Positions 46,563-55,258 of a stretch of DNA of 64,000 nucleotides are shown in pieces (within the stretch, counting starts at the first letter, position 1; each line of letters starts with the position of its first letter). The notes below the pieces were generated by a model. It searched no databases. It was not told the origin of the DNA and saw only the letters and a list, made by a program, of their open reading frames with translations. The stretch covers positions 62,001-126,000 of the forward strand of contig JAHBNG010000022.1 in assembly GCA_019217005.1 (NCBI GenBank), read 5' to 3'. The stretch comes from Chloroflexi bacterium TSY (GTDB taxonomy: Bacteria > Chloroflexota > Anaerolineae > Caldilineales > Caldilineaceae). Position numbers and translations under genes: made by a program.

Positions 46563-47076
46563 GAATGCCTCCTTGGATCGGGTATCTCTAATGAATTTCT
46601 TTGAGGCTATCCTTTTTTCGGCATTTTGACGAATTTGATCGAATAGAATCAGGCTCTTATTGCGTCAACGAATAGAATTCCCTTCCCGTTGCGCAAAAAT
46701 AAGGTCACAAAGTTTCTGTTGATCTAAAGGAGCATGAATGTATGGCTATTTGTTCGATCTCTGACTTAATCGAACTATGTGAAAAGATGAAAAAGGATCT
46801 CTCGGCGGACGGGTATGATACGTTTCGCGAGCGCATTAGCCAATTGGAACCAATGGAATTTGAAGAGGATTTTCTGTGGATAGCATATCTCGATAGAGAG
46901 GATCTTCTATTTTCGCTATTTGAGGAGGATGGCGAATTGTGGAATGAAGCAGCGCAATCCAATATTCCACCGTTGCATTCTGTACGCTTGTTATCTTTGC
47001 GACCTACAGATTCAAGATGGTGGGATGACAAATGCTACACTCAAATGATAGAAATTTATGAGGCAGCCGTTGGTCA

Positions 47077-47589
47077 ATGACAGATATTTTACTTGACACA
47101 AATGTGCTCGCTGATCTCTTATCTATCTTTTTTTCTGAAAATTACCGAGCAAGCCGTCGATTTCAACCATATCAAACAATTTCTAGAGAATTAGCAAGAC
47201 GAATCAACCAAATTGTTCTTTGGCATGATGATAATGGATATGATGGCGAAGACAGCCCTCAAGGATTGATCATTTCGTCCTCATTTGCATTTGTTGAAAT
47301 CGCACGTCAATTTCAGGCAATAGCAAATGATAGGTTCACATTAGCGCAGTTCCAATCATTCATAGCACAACCACCACCCTGGTTTTTTATATCCGCACTT
47401 GATGAAAGTATCCTCAAACATTTATCTTACTTACCTGGTGAGGTAATCATCCCAAACGGTCGGGTTAAGTCCATAGAATTGGCTGACGCTCTACATATCG
47501 CTACTGCTTTAAGTAGAGATAATTGACAAATTGCGATTACTGATTCTGTCCTCCGATCAATTGACATGATAGCAGACAAATTAGTGTAA
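47077..47589 (+). pseudogene. Operon gene 4: PIN-domain nuclease with premature TGA
   Basis: Starts at 47077, overlapping the stop of gene 3 (ATGA). MTDILLDTNVLADLL has the first PIN Asp, SFAFVEIARQF a Glu, and IELADALHIATAL the third acidic residue. A TGA at 47524-47526 ends the 149-residue frame, but the same frame continues QIAITDSVLRSIDMIADKLV to TAA at 47587-47589, and AITDSVL is the usual fourth acidic motif. So the full protein was 170 residues and has lost its last catalytic Asp. PIN domains are metal-dependent RNases, usually toxins or defence effectors (family knowledge). Confidence 0.82.
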
Positions 47590-47703
47590 CTGACAGAGAA
47601 TGTCGCACTGGCAAAAATAAGATTGAAAATTGGATAAGTTGCGCATGTCAATCTGAGTACAACGAAGAATCTATGCATAACTCATTTAGTTCTCTTTTCT
47701 TAG

Positions 47704-49316
47704 TACTACTGTGCATCAAGTAAAGGCTCGATAATGTTCGATTTTTGCACAAGATAATGCGAGCGTTTAGCGGAAGCAAGACGACGTTGCTTGTAGCGAA
47801 GGCGCTCGATAGTCTCAGCGAGTGTCAAGACAGGTTTAGGCAGAACGGCATGGAGAAGTTCAACAACCTGTGGCAAAGTGAGAGCGGGGGCATCATATTT
47901 GAGGAAAAACTGAGAACGAGCCAAGAAACCAAAGGCCAAAATGACTAAGGTCATATGATGATGCCAACCGAGCCAACTGCGAGTTTCATATTCGTTGAGT
48001 CCGAGAAACTGCTTGGCTTGTTCAAAAATGGTTTCAATGGGCCAACGCAAAGCAGAAACAGTGGCGAAGTCATCCAAGGAAGTCTCAAGGGGGTGCATTG
48101 GAGAGAAAGTATTGCAGAGAGCAATCGGGATTGCGGCGGACGATGAGCCAGAGAGCAGAACCGGGGAGCCCATTGCGGACAGAGACAATGCGGCGACAAG
48201 CAATGGAAGCAACGATGAAGCCCTTGGAGCCCTCTTTGAGAACATGCTGTTGCCACTCATGCTCCTGGAAGGTGTCAGCGAGTTGAGCAACGGTGAGAGG
48301 CGTAGGTTCACCAGGCCGGACGCGGAGCTTGGAAGCTTTGCGCCCGCGTCCAGATGATGCGGGCAGATAGGTCTGGGGGCTGGAGGTCCAGACACGAGTC
48401 TCTTTGGGCACTTCAGCAAAGTAGCTGTAAGCGGTTTGGCCATCAATGCAGTCAAGCAGATGAGTATCTTTGCCAAAGGCTTCATCCATAGTGATCCAGC
48501 GGATGGGCAACGCACCCAGGGCGTGCGTCTGCTCAATCATGGACCAAGCCAATTCATTTTTTGTTTGGAAGGTCAGGTCAGTGGGAAGACCGGTTTTGTA
48601 CCGCTTCTCTGCATACTCATCACTAAACCATTCTTGGGGGATATACAACCGACAGTTCAGTAAGGTATAGCCATGAGAGCTATTATATCCCAGGAAGACT
48701 CCGGCTTGACAGTTGGCGATCTTGCCCAGTTCGCCACACCGCTGCCGCTTGACGCCCACTGACTCTTCTCCTTGCTTGGGAATGTCGCTCCCATCCAGGA
48801 GTAAGACGCCATTTGCGTCTCCCAACAACTCACCTGTCTGTCGAGTATGTTCCGCCAGCATCGCTTCACCGCTCCAGCGGCTCTGACCCACAAAGCTTTG
48901 CAGGGGGCGTACACCCGATTCTCCTACTGTCGCCAGCGCGATGTTCTCGGCCGATTTGCGTTTGATTTCGGGGTCTAACAAGCCTCGCATGTAGTGGTAC
49001 GCATGCTCTCTCTGAGCCACATGGCTGAAGTATGGACTATATATGGCATGATACTCCTGGAGTTGGTCGGCCAGTGCCGCCAGTTGCTCTTCTGTCAGTT
49101 CCAGCAGCGGCGGGCTTTCCAGTTGGCTGTAGTCATATTGATTGACTGCTTGAGCAAGTTTCATCTTGATTTCCTTTCATCGAAGACTGCTTCATTTTAT
49201 TGGCTCTTCAGTCTATCTCATTTTTCCTTTGCATTCTGTTTGCGTTTTGTTAGCAATATGCCCAGAAATATAACGAATTTCCTTTGTGTTTCACAATATA
49301 TTGCTGCACAGTAGTA
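47704..49316 (-). mobile_element. IS701-family element
   Basis: Inverted ends TACTACTGTGCA. Target duplication TTAG (47700-47703, 49317-49320), matching the YTAR preference of IS701. It inserted in the outermost bases of the ISAzo13-like element. Confidence 0.9.
47706..49164 (-). pseudogene. IS701 transposase, single frameshift
   Basis: MKLAQAVNQYDYSQLESPPL, then FVGQSRWSGEAML, LLLDGSDIPKQGEESVGVKRQ (first Asp), IRWITMDEAFGKDTHLLD (second Asp), and, after a one-base shift near 48105, LRWPIETIFEQAKQFLGLNEYETRSW (Glu) and WHHHMTLVILAFGFL. All are IS701 hallmarks. The stop codon lies in the terminal repeat. One indel separates it from activity. Confidence 0.88.
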
Positions 49317-49383
49317 TTAGGCCAATCCAAAAAATAAAATATACGCGAGAAGGTGTTAAACTAGCTCTCCAAAAGGAGCAAAA

Positions 49384-50596
49384 ATGACAATCTCGCCAGA
49401 AATGGTTGAAGTCTTGAAAGAGACGAAGGCCATGTTAAGTGGATACGAAAGAAGGCACTTCATGGCCCAAACGGTCAAAACGATATGCGAAGGGAGTCCG
49501 ACGAAAGCAGAACGAGAGTTGGGCTGGAATCGGGCGACGATAGCCAAAGCCCTGGAAGAACTAGAAGGCGGCTTCTGTTATGTCGACCAAAGCCACCGAC
49601 GTGGTCGCAAAAGCCGAAGACCATATCCCCACTTTACTGGCCGATATGGTTGAAATCGCCGATCAATTCAGCCAGACCGATCCCACCTTTCGACCCCCAA
49701 TTGTACACTCGACTAACCGCCGCCGAAATGCGTACCCAGCTCATCGAGCAGAAAGGATACACAGATGAGGAATTGCCTGGCGAAGAGGCCATCCGCTTGA
49801 AGCTCAATGAGTTAGGCTATGGCTCAAACCGGGTCAAAAAAAGTCAACCAGTGAAAAAGATCCCAGAGACCGATGCGATCTTTGATAGAATTCATCAGAT
49901 CAATCAAGAAGCGGATGCAGACGAGACGGTTCTGCGCCTCTCTTGGGATGCCAAAGCGACGATTTTACTTGACCGTTTCTCGAGAGAAGGGATAAGTCGA
50001 GTGGTTGTCAAAGCGCTCGATCATGACTTTCAAGATAAGAAGACCGAGAAAGTCACTCCTTTTGGCATTTACCTCCCTTCAACCAAGGAACTCTTTCTTT
50101 ACTTGACTCAGTCGAAAGTGACGAGTGACTTATTGTCGACTGCCTGATTGATTTTTGGGAAAGCGTACGTGAACACTTTCCTCACGTCAAGACCCTCGTG
50201 ATCAATCAGGACAATGGTCCCGAAAATCATACCCGTCGGACTCAGTTTATGTATCGTCTCACTCAGTTTGTTGAGCACTATCGTCTCTCTATTCAGCTCG
50301 CCTGCTACCCTCCTTATCACAGTAAATACAACCCCATCGAACGGGTTTGGGGCCATCTTGAAAAACACTGGAACGGTTCTCTTCTCGATTCTCTTGAGAC
50401 CGTTCTCAATTTTGCCCGTTCTTTTCGCTTTAACCAACTACAACCCTTCGTTCACCTGAATTCCACTCTTTATGAGACCGGCGTCAAACTCACTCAGAAA
50501 GAGATGGACCGTTTGGAACAACGCTTCCAACGTTTACCTGGTTTAGAAAAATGGTTTGTCCTTATTCCCCCTCTCCATTCTCTCGTTCGCGTATAA
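49384..50596 (+). pseudogene. ISAzo13-like transposase, frameshifted
   Basis: This copy has the true N-terminus (MTISPEMVEVLKETKAMLSGY, then GWNRATIAKALEELEGGF). Its catalytic residues are in RLSWDAKATILLDRFSREG, INQDNGPENHTRRTQF and YPPYHSKYNPIERVWGHLEKHWNGSLLDSLE. Frame changes occur near 49610, 49695 and 50135. The family name is by resemblance. Confidence 0.75.
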
Positions 50597-52092
50597 CTTT
50601 ACTTTCTGGTAAAAGAAAAGAGATGAGGTGAGAAATGTGACAAAAAGCGGTTAGCAGTTCATCCTAAAGGTAGAGAACCCAAAAAGGAGGAAGGAATGCT
50701 AACCGCGCCAGAAATAACTATAGCAGTACTGATGAATGTATTGCAAGTAACGCCGATGGGAACAAACGTAAATGTAATGCGTCTGATGTGGGCAATGCTG
50801 AATGGGTCGTTTCTGAAAAGTCGAGGAGCAATCCATAGCGCATTGAAAGAAAGCGGGTTTGAAGATGAGGAGCTCCGGCGAAGCTGGTGGAGCTTTCGAT
50901 ATGGATCATGGGATATCACAAGTCTGCTGGGGTCGTGGCAAGAAGAAGTGGAAAAGGGAATGGGAGGCAAAAAAGTTAGAAGGGTACCGAGTGAAAAGCA
51001 TAGATATCACAGGGTTCTGGCGACCGAAGCTGCAAGGGAAAGTGAACCGACTCTATAACTCAACGGCTCGTCGGGCATTGCCCGCTCATCTTTGGTGATG
51101 ATAAGCTCGGGGAGATAGGCGGGAAGCGAGTGCCACTGCTCAAGGCAATCATGAGATGCACGGTTGGAACAAAGGAAAGTGAGTTTCGGAAAAAGCTGCT
51201 GACAGAGACGAAGAAATCACTGGAGTCAGACGAAGTGGCGGTGGTCGATGCCGGGTTTACAATCAGAGAAATGCTAGAAAGCGGCATAGACCGATTTGTC
51301 CTGCGGGAAGCCATTAACTGCACAGTGCGCCGCAATGAGTTCCCCAAACGCAAAGAAAAAAGGCAGACCACCTGAATATGGTGATATTGTGCGTCCGCTC
51401 TCTCGCAGCTATAAGGGAAAGCGACTCGAGGCTACAACTCCGGACTCGTCTGGTCGCTTTCTCTATAGTGGTCGCCTGATTTGCTATCAAGCATGGCACA
51501 ATCTCGTCCCCAGAACAACCAAGGTGGATACAGCCAACCGTACCTACTCGATTTACGTCATTCAGGATCCGGCCTACAACACACCTTTGGTTTTGGCGAC
51601 CGTTATGACTTTGCAGCCTGAAACCATTTATCTTGTCTACCTGGAACGCTGGCCTGTTGAACCTCCCCCCCTTGGCTTCCAAGCAGATGATTGGCTTACA
51701 TCGTCAATTTGTTCATGCCGATGAGGCTTGTTTCCGCTTACCTGAACTGGGGCTGCTGGCTGGCAATCTTCTTTCCCATTTAGCCGCTTCTCTTCCTCCC
51801 ATACCGACTGGCTACTGGGATCGAGAGCCTCAATCCACTCCCGGCAGGCTGCGCCGTGTTCTCTCGAGTGCTCTTTTTCCAACTCCTGACCAACTCGACC
51901 CTGACTTTCGGAAAAAGGCCTCGGTTTCACACCATTTCCCTAAAGGCGTTCTCGCTCATCGCCGCCTCAATGCCGCTGCTTAAACTAGCCGAGCACTATT
52001 TTTACATTTTATCCCGTTTTTTCAGGGTGGATTCTTTTTTCCGCCCCTTTCGGTTTGCCCTTTGTCACTCAAGCCTTTACCAGAAAGTAAAG
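50597..52092 (+). mobile_element. IS4-like element
   Basis: 1,496 bp, inverted ends CTTTACTTTCTGGTAAA, 5-bp duplication TATAA (50592-50596, 52093-52097). A deleted relative forms one end of the chimera at 16034-17293. The family is uncertain. Confidence 0.85.
50696..51982 (+). pseudogene. IS4-like transposase, frameshifted
   Basis: AGGAGG precedes MLTAPEITIAVLMNVLQ. A basic N-terminal part follows (WDITSLLGSWQEEVEKG; VKSIDITGFWRPKLQGKV in the next frame). VAVVDAGFTIREMLES may hold a catalytic Asp and IYLVYLERWPVE a Glu. At least three frame changes (near 50940, 51110, 51690). It is inactive. Confidence 0.7.
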
Positions 52093-52142
52093 TATAATTA
52101 TTTTTTTGGTTTAGCCTTATATCTGAACTATTGGAATAATCT

Positions 52143-52430
52143 TTACCCATCATATTGCGTTAAAGCTGGCGTGACGTGGCTCCAGACGATAAAAGAAAGC
52201 GTCGAAAAAAGGAGCAGCAGAAAGCCATATTTGTATCCAACGAAGATCCACGGCTGAAACATTGCCACAATGCCAATGATGATCCCAGCGATGATCAGGC
52301 GTTCCACCAAGGTGTATGTACGTGGATCGATCTTGTTGTCTAAGCGCGCCGAAACACGCCGAATAAAATAGATAAAGACACCCAATACGCATAAGAACCC
52401 AACAATAAAGAGAATGGCTTGAATACCCAT
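52143..52430 (-). CDS. Small membrane protein at the end of the sugar ABC operon
   Basis: 95 residues from the ATG at 52428-52430, four bases after the ATPase stop. Hydrophobic stretches AILFIVGFLCVLGVFIYFI, LIIAGIIIGIVAMF and FLLLLFSTLSFIVWSHV predict three helices. It is the last gene of the minus-strand transporter operon. Similar small membrane proteins accompany sugar ABC cassettes in Chloroflexota, with unknown role (weak recollection). A longer start at 52463 would overlap the ATPase gene. Confidence 0.65.
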   Translation of the reverse strand: MGIQAILFIVGFLCVLGVFIYFIRRVSARLDNKIDPRTYTLVERLIIAGIIIGIVAMFQPWIFVGYKYGFLLLLFSTLSFIVWSHVTPALTQYDG

Positions 52431-52434
52431 AATT

Positions 52435-53532
52435 TTACGTACGTTCTCCCTGCTCTGCTTCATGCTCGTTCACAGCGACTCGACGCTCATTCTGATCAAA
52501 AAATAGAAGCCGCTCTTGAACGATATTGAAGCGGATATTTTCGCCAATTTGTCGATTGACAATCCCGGACACAACGCTTAACAATGTCTGTTCACCGCTT
52601 TTGATGTAGACGATTGTCTCGATCCCCAGTGGTTCGACCAGCATCACTTCGCCTTCATGTATACCGTTGTCATTTAGGACAACATCCTCGGGCCGAATGC
52701 CCAGCTTGAATTCTGAGGAAAGTTGGGCTGCTTCGCCGTTGAGCCCCATTTGAATCGGTGAAGATGCGATCTGGATTTTTTGCTCACTGATCGACGCGGG
52801 CAGTAGATTGATACGCGGCGTACCGACTAGCTGGGCCACAAAAATGGTTGCTGGCCGATCATAGATGTCTTGCGGTGTGCCGATCTGTATGATCTGCCCT
52901 TCACGCATCACGGCGATTCGATCGGCCATGGTCAATGCCTCTACCTGATCATGGGTCACGTAGAGCGTCGTCGTGCCATCGGTTTTTTGGATGTGCTGCA
53001 ACTCGACGCGCAATGCTTCGCGCAGCTTTGCATCCAGATTCGAGAGTGGTTCATCCATCAAGAAGATACGCGGGTTGCGGACAATCGCGCGCCCGATGGA
53101 GACACGCTGCATCTCGCCACCGGATAGGTGCGCTGTCTTGCGATCCAGCAGATGACTAATGCGCAGCTTCTCGGCAGCCTCGCGTACCTTTGGCTCAACT
53201 TCACCTTTTGGCATCTTGCGCATGGGCGATCGCAGCGGAAAAGCCAGGTTGTCAAAGACAGACATGGTCGGATAGAGCGAATATTGCTGGAAGACAAAGG
53301 CCACATCTCGCTCTGCTGGCGACAAACCATCAACTGACTCGTCATCGAACTCGACCGAACCCTGATCTTGCTTCTCGAGTCCTGCAATCACGCGTAGAGA
53401 GGTTGTTTTGCCAGCACCAGTCGGCCCAAGCAGCACAAAAAACTCTCCATCGCTAATGTTGAACGAAACATTATCTAGAGCAGTGATATATTTGAAACGT
53501 TTGGTAATATTCTGCAGCTTGACATCTGCCAT
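52435..53532 (-). CDS. Sugar ABC transporter ATP-binding protein (MalK/UgpC/MsmX type)
   Basis: The ATG at 53530-53532 gives 365 residues. Walker A is GPTGAGKTT (36-44), the Q-loop is FVFQQYSLYP, the signature is LSGGEMQRVSIGRA, and Walker B is IFLMDEPLSNLDAK. The H-loop is YVTHDQVEAL. A C-terminal TOBE/OB regulatory domain contains IGIRPEDVVL-type residues (LGIRPEDVVLND). It powers import by the permeases at 55259 and 56283. A second ATPase gene in the same operon suggests a heterodimer. Confidence 0.9.
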   Translation of the reverse strand: MADVKLQNITKRFKYITALDNVSFNISDGEFFVLLGPTGAGKTTSLRVIAGLEKQDQGSVEFDDESVDGLSPAERDVAFVFQQYSLYPTMSVFDNLAFPLRSPMRKMPKGEVEPKVREAAEKLRISHLLDRKTAHLSGGEMQRVSIGRAIVRNPRIFLMDEPLSNLDAKLREALRVELQHIQKTDGTTTLYVTHDQVEALTMADRIAVMREGQIIQIGTPQDIYDRPATIFVAQLVGTPRINLLPASISEQKIQIASSPIQMGLNGEAAQLSSEFKLGIRPEDVVLNDNGIHEGEVMLVEPLGIETIVYIKSGEQTLLSVVSGIVNRQIGENIRFNIVQERLLFFDQNERRVAVNEHEAEQGERT

Positions 53533-53621
53533 GCTATTCTCACAATTGTTGCAGTTTCCAAATAGAACTCCATCGTCGGGTGCTCGGTGGGTGCAGCGCA
53601 GATCAGGGAGCAAACAAATTT

Positions 53622-53780
53622 CTACTCCTTTTCTGCTTGGGCAAAGGTTAAATGTTCTTCATCCGATGCTCCAAGCATACCGGCTTCTGGAACGCTCAGA
53701 GCATCTACTCCTCTTTGGCGCAGACCGCGTACGATTGACCGGGTGACATGTTCATCTGTGTAATAGCGAATCTTGCTCAC
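53622..53780 (-). pseudogene. DUF5615 PIN-like toxin, N-terminal remnant
   Basis: The GTG at 53778-53780 overlaps the stop of the upstream remnant. KIRYYTDEHVTRSIVRGLRQ is the family start, with the Asp of the PIN-like site, and GVDALSVPEAGMLGASDEEH follows. It ends at residue 52 of a ~110-residue family, so the second half with its TQDxDF motif is gone. Confidence 0.75.
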
Positions 53781-53915
53781 GTGGCATATGCTTGTAGACG
53801 AGCTTGCAGCGGGGACGGCGTTTGCTGAGGCAGCGATTGTACAAATGCCTCATCTTCTTCGATACTGCGATCAATTTCTTCACGGTTATCAAAGTAATAG
53901 TTTGATTTTTCGTAT
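53777..53915 (-). pseudogene. DUF433 antitoxin, C-terminal remnant
   Basis: NYYFDNREEIDRSIEEDEAF followed by VQSLPQQTPSPLQARL is the typical C-terminus of DUF433 proteins, which precede DUF5615 toxins. The N-terminal helix-turn-helix half is missing. Together with 53622-53780 it is a decayed toxin-antitoxin pair lodged between two transporter ATPase genes. Confidence 0.7.
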
Positions 53916-53963
53916 CACCCGCTAATGACTTGATTACAATCCGCTGAGTTTAATCGTTCAATC

Positions 53964-54049
53964 TAAGTACTTATCCGAAAAGTTCTGTGCCGATGCATTC
54001 TTACTCGAGAAGTCAGTCGGACTCACAACCACTTTTCGGATAGGTTCTA
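53964..54049. repeat. Palindromic repeat, family A copy 3 (reversed)
   Basis: CTTATCCGAAAAGTTCTG to CCACTTTTCGGATAGG, the reverse of 1628-1714. It overlaps the 3' end of the ATPase gene at 54013, encoding its last ~11 residues. Confidence 0.85.
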
Positions 54050-55128
54050 ATTACCAATTCAGTCTTTGGGTCGAAGAAACGGACCATCTCGGGATTCAGA
54101 TCAAACCGAACGGGGGTTCCAATATCGAACTGGGCATCACGCCCCGCTCGAACATGCACGACAGATTCCGGATTTTCGCCATCAAGAGAGAGATGCAAGA
54201 TCGAATAGCCACCATGCAGGTCGTCTGCATAAACTGTGGTTTGCAGGGGTGCATCATGGGCGATGCGAGCAGCTTCAGGGCGAAAGCCCACAATCACGCT
54301 GCTGCTGGATAGTTCTTGCTCCAATGCTGGCCGCCAAGCATCGGTCACAGGATAGCGGCTTCCGCCCGACAAATGGATAATGTCATTTTCCAAACGACCC
54401 TCGACCAGGTTCATTCCAGGGCTACCAATAAACCGTGCCACAAAAAGGTTAACCGGATCATAATAGATCTCCGCCGGTGTGCCGACCTGTTGAACGACTG
54501 CTTCAGACATCACAACAATCCGATCACCCATGGCCATGGCTTCGATCTGATCATGGGTCACGTAGACAGTCGTTGCCTTTTGTGCTAGATGCAAACGCTT
54601 GATTTCGGCTCGCATAATCGACCGGAACTCTGCATCTAATGCCCCTAACGGTTCATCCATCAAGAATGCTTTTGGACGCCGGACCAGCGCTCGCGCCAAG
54701 GCCACCCGTTGTCTATCGCCACCGCTCAACCCACCTGGCCGACTTCTCATGAGATGTTCAATTTGCAACAGTTTGCTCACATCCTGTACGCGCCGGTCAA
54801 TTTCAGAACGGGAGACCTGCTGGGCTTCTAGGGGAAAAGCAATATTCTGGCGCACGGTCATGTGCGGATAGAGAGCGAACAACTGAAAGACAAAGGCAAT
54901 GTCGCGATCGCTGGGATGATTCCAGGTCACATCCTGTCCATCAATGTAAATTTGACCACTCGTGACGGCCTCAAGACCAGAGATCATACGTAACGTCGTG
55001 GTCTTGCCGCAGCCGGACGGACCTAACAAGACCACAAACTCGCCATCTTGGATGGTCAGATCCACCGCTCGAACGGCGTGGACATCACCAAATTTCTTTT
55101 CAACCTGGCGTAGCTCTATCGTTGCCAT
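54013..55128 (-). CDS. Sugar ABC transporter ATP-binding protein, second copy
   Basis: 371 residues: Walker A GPSGCGKTT (36-44), Q-loop FVFQLFALYP, signature LSGGDRQRVALARA, Walker B AFLMDEPLGALDAE, H-loop YVTHDQIEAM, then an OB-fold tail with VGFRPEAARI. MalK/UgpC group. The tail after KTELVI is encoded by repeat A, so the natural C-terminus was replaced or extended when the repeat arrived; this is outside the catalytic core. It belongs with the permeases upstream. Confidence 0.9.
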   Translation of the reverse strand: MATIELRQVEKKFGDVHAVRAVDLTIQDGEFVVLLGPSGCGKTTTLRMISGLEAVTSGQIYIDGQDVTWNHPSDRDIAFVFQLFALYPHMTVRQNIAFPLEAQQVSRSEIDRRVQDVSKLLQIEHLMRSRPGGLSGGDRQRVALARALVRRPKAFLMDEPLGALDAEFRSIMRAEIKRLHLAQKATTVYVTHDQIEAMAMGDRIVVMSEAVVQQVGTPAEIYYDPVNLFVARFIGSPGMNLVEGRLENDIIHLSGGSRYPVTDAWRPALEQELSSSSVIVGFRPEAARIAHDAPLQTTVYADDLHGGYSILHLSLDGENPESVVHVRAGRDAQFDIGTPVRFDLNPEMVRFFDPKTELVIRTYPKSGCESD

Positions 55129-55152
55129 AAAAAAGATTTATTGGATATTATA

Positions 55153-55250
55153 GGGATTGAAATAGGACACGGATTTTCAGGATGAACACGGATTCTCTCA
55201 GAGTAAATCCGTGAAATCTGTGTTCATCCGTGTCCCTTATTCTTAATCCT
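55153..55250. repeat. Intergenic palindromic repeat with ACACGGAT motif
   Basis: GGATTGAAATAGGACACGGA at the left faces TCCGTGTCCCTTATTCTTAA at the right, with GATGAACACGGATT and AATCCGTG inside. It forms one large imperfect hairpin between permease and ATPase genes and may stabilise or end the upstream message (inference). Confidence 0.7.
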
Positions 55251-55258
55251 TATAATCT

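Larger units (their letters stand above)
43602..46704 (-). mobile_element. IS4/IS1380-like element, interrupted
   Basis: Inverted ends CCTTATTTTTGCGCAACG, target duplication TCACA (43597-43601, 46705-46709). Without the internal element at 43726-45351 it is about 1.47 kb. The family assignment is tentative. Confidence 0.85.
43547..47080 (+). pseudogene. Operon gene 3: small acidic protein, split by nested IS
   Basis: The start MDIRYYIPQELKEHLLYH is interrupted at 43602. After the IS the frame resumes KVSVDLKEHECMAICSISDL at 46710 and ends at 47080. Without the IS and one TCACA it is 426 nt, 141 residues, in one frame. It is strongly acidic (FEEDFLWIAYLDREDLLFSLFEEDGELW), with no known domain. 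The stop overlaps the PIN gene start (ATGA). Position before a PIN nuclease in the same operon suggests an inhibitor or adaptor role (inference). A downstream open frame at 46742 survives but lacks the first ~30 residues. Confidence 0.75.
47700..52119 (+). mobile_element. ISAzo13-like element, interrupted at both ends
   Basis: The left end TTAGGCCAATCCAAAAAAT (split by IS701 at TTAG) and the right end TTTTTTTGGTTTAGCCTTA (about 52101-52119) are inverted repeats, and ATACGCGAG/TTCGCGTAT continues them inward. The right terminal repeat is cut by the IS4-like element at TATAA. The original is about 1.3 kb. The fragment at 16034 shares the same end. Confidence 0.8.

Noticed and set aside
47524..47526. 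TGA recoding (Trp, Cys or selenocysteine) in the PIN gene
   Set aside because: Other genes here use TGA as a genuine stop (ligase, livH and operon gene 1 ends), and no SECIS-like structure was recognised. A nonsense mutation is simpler.
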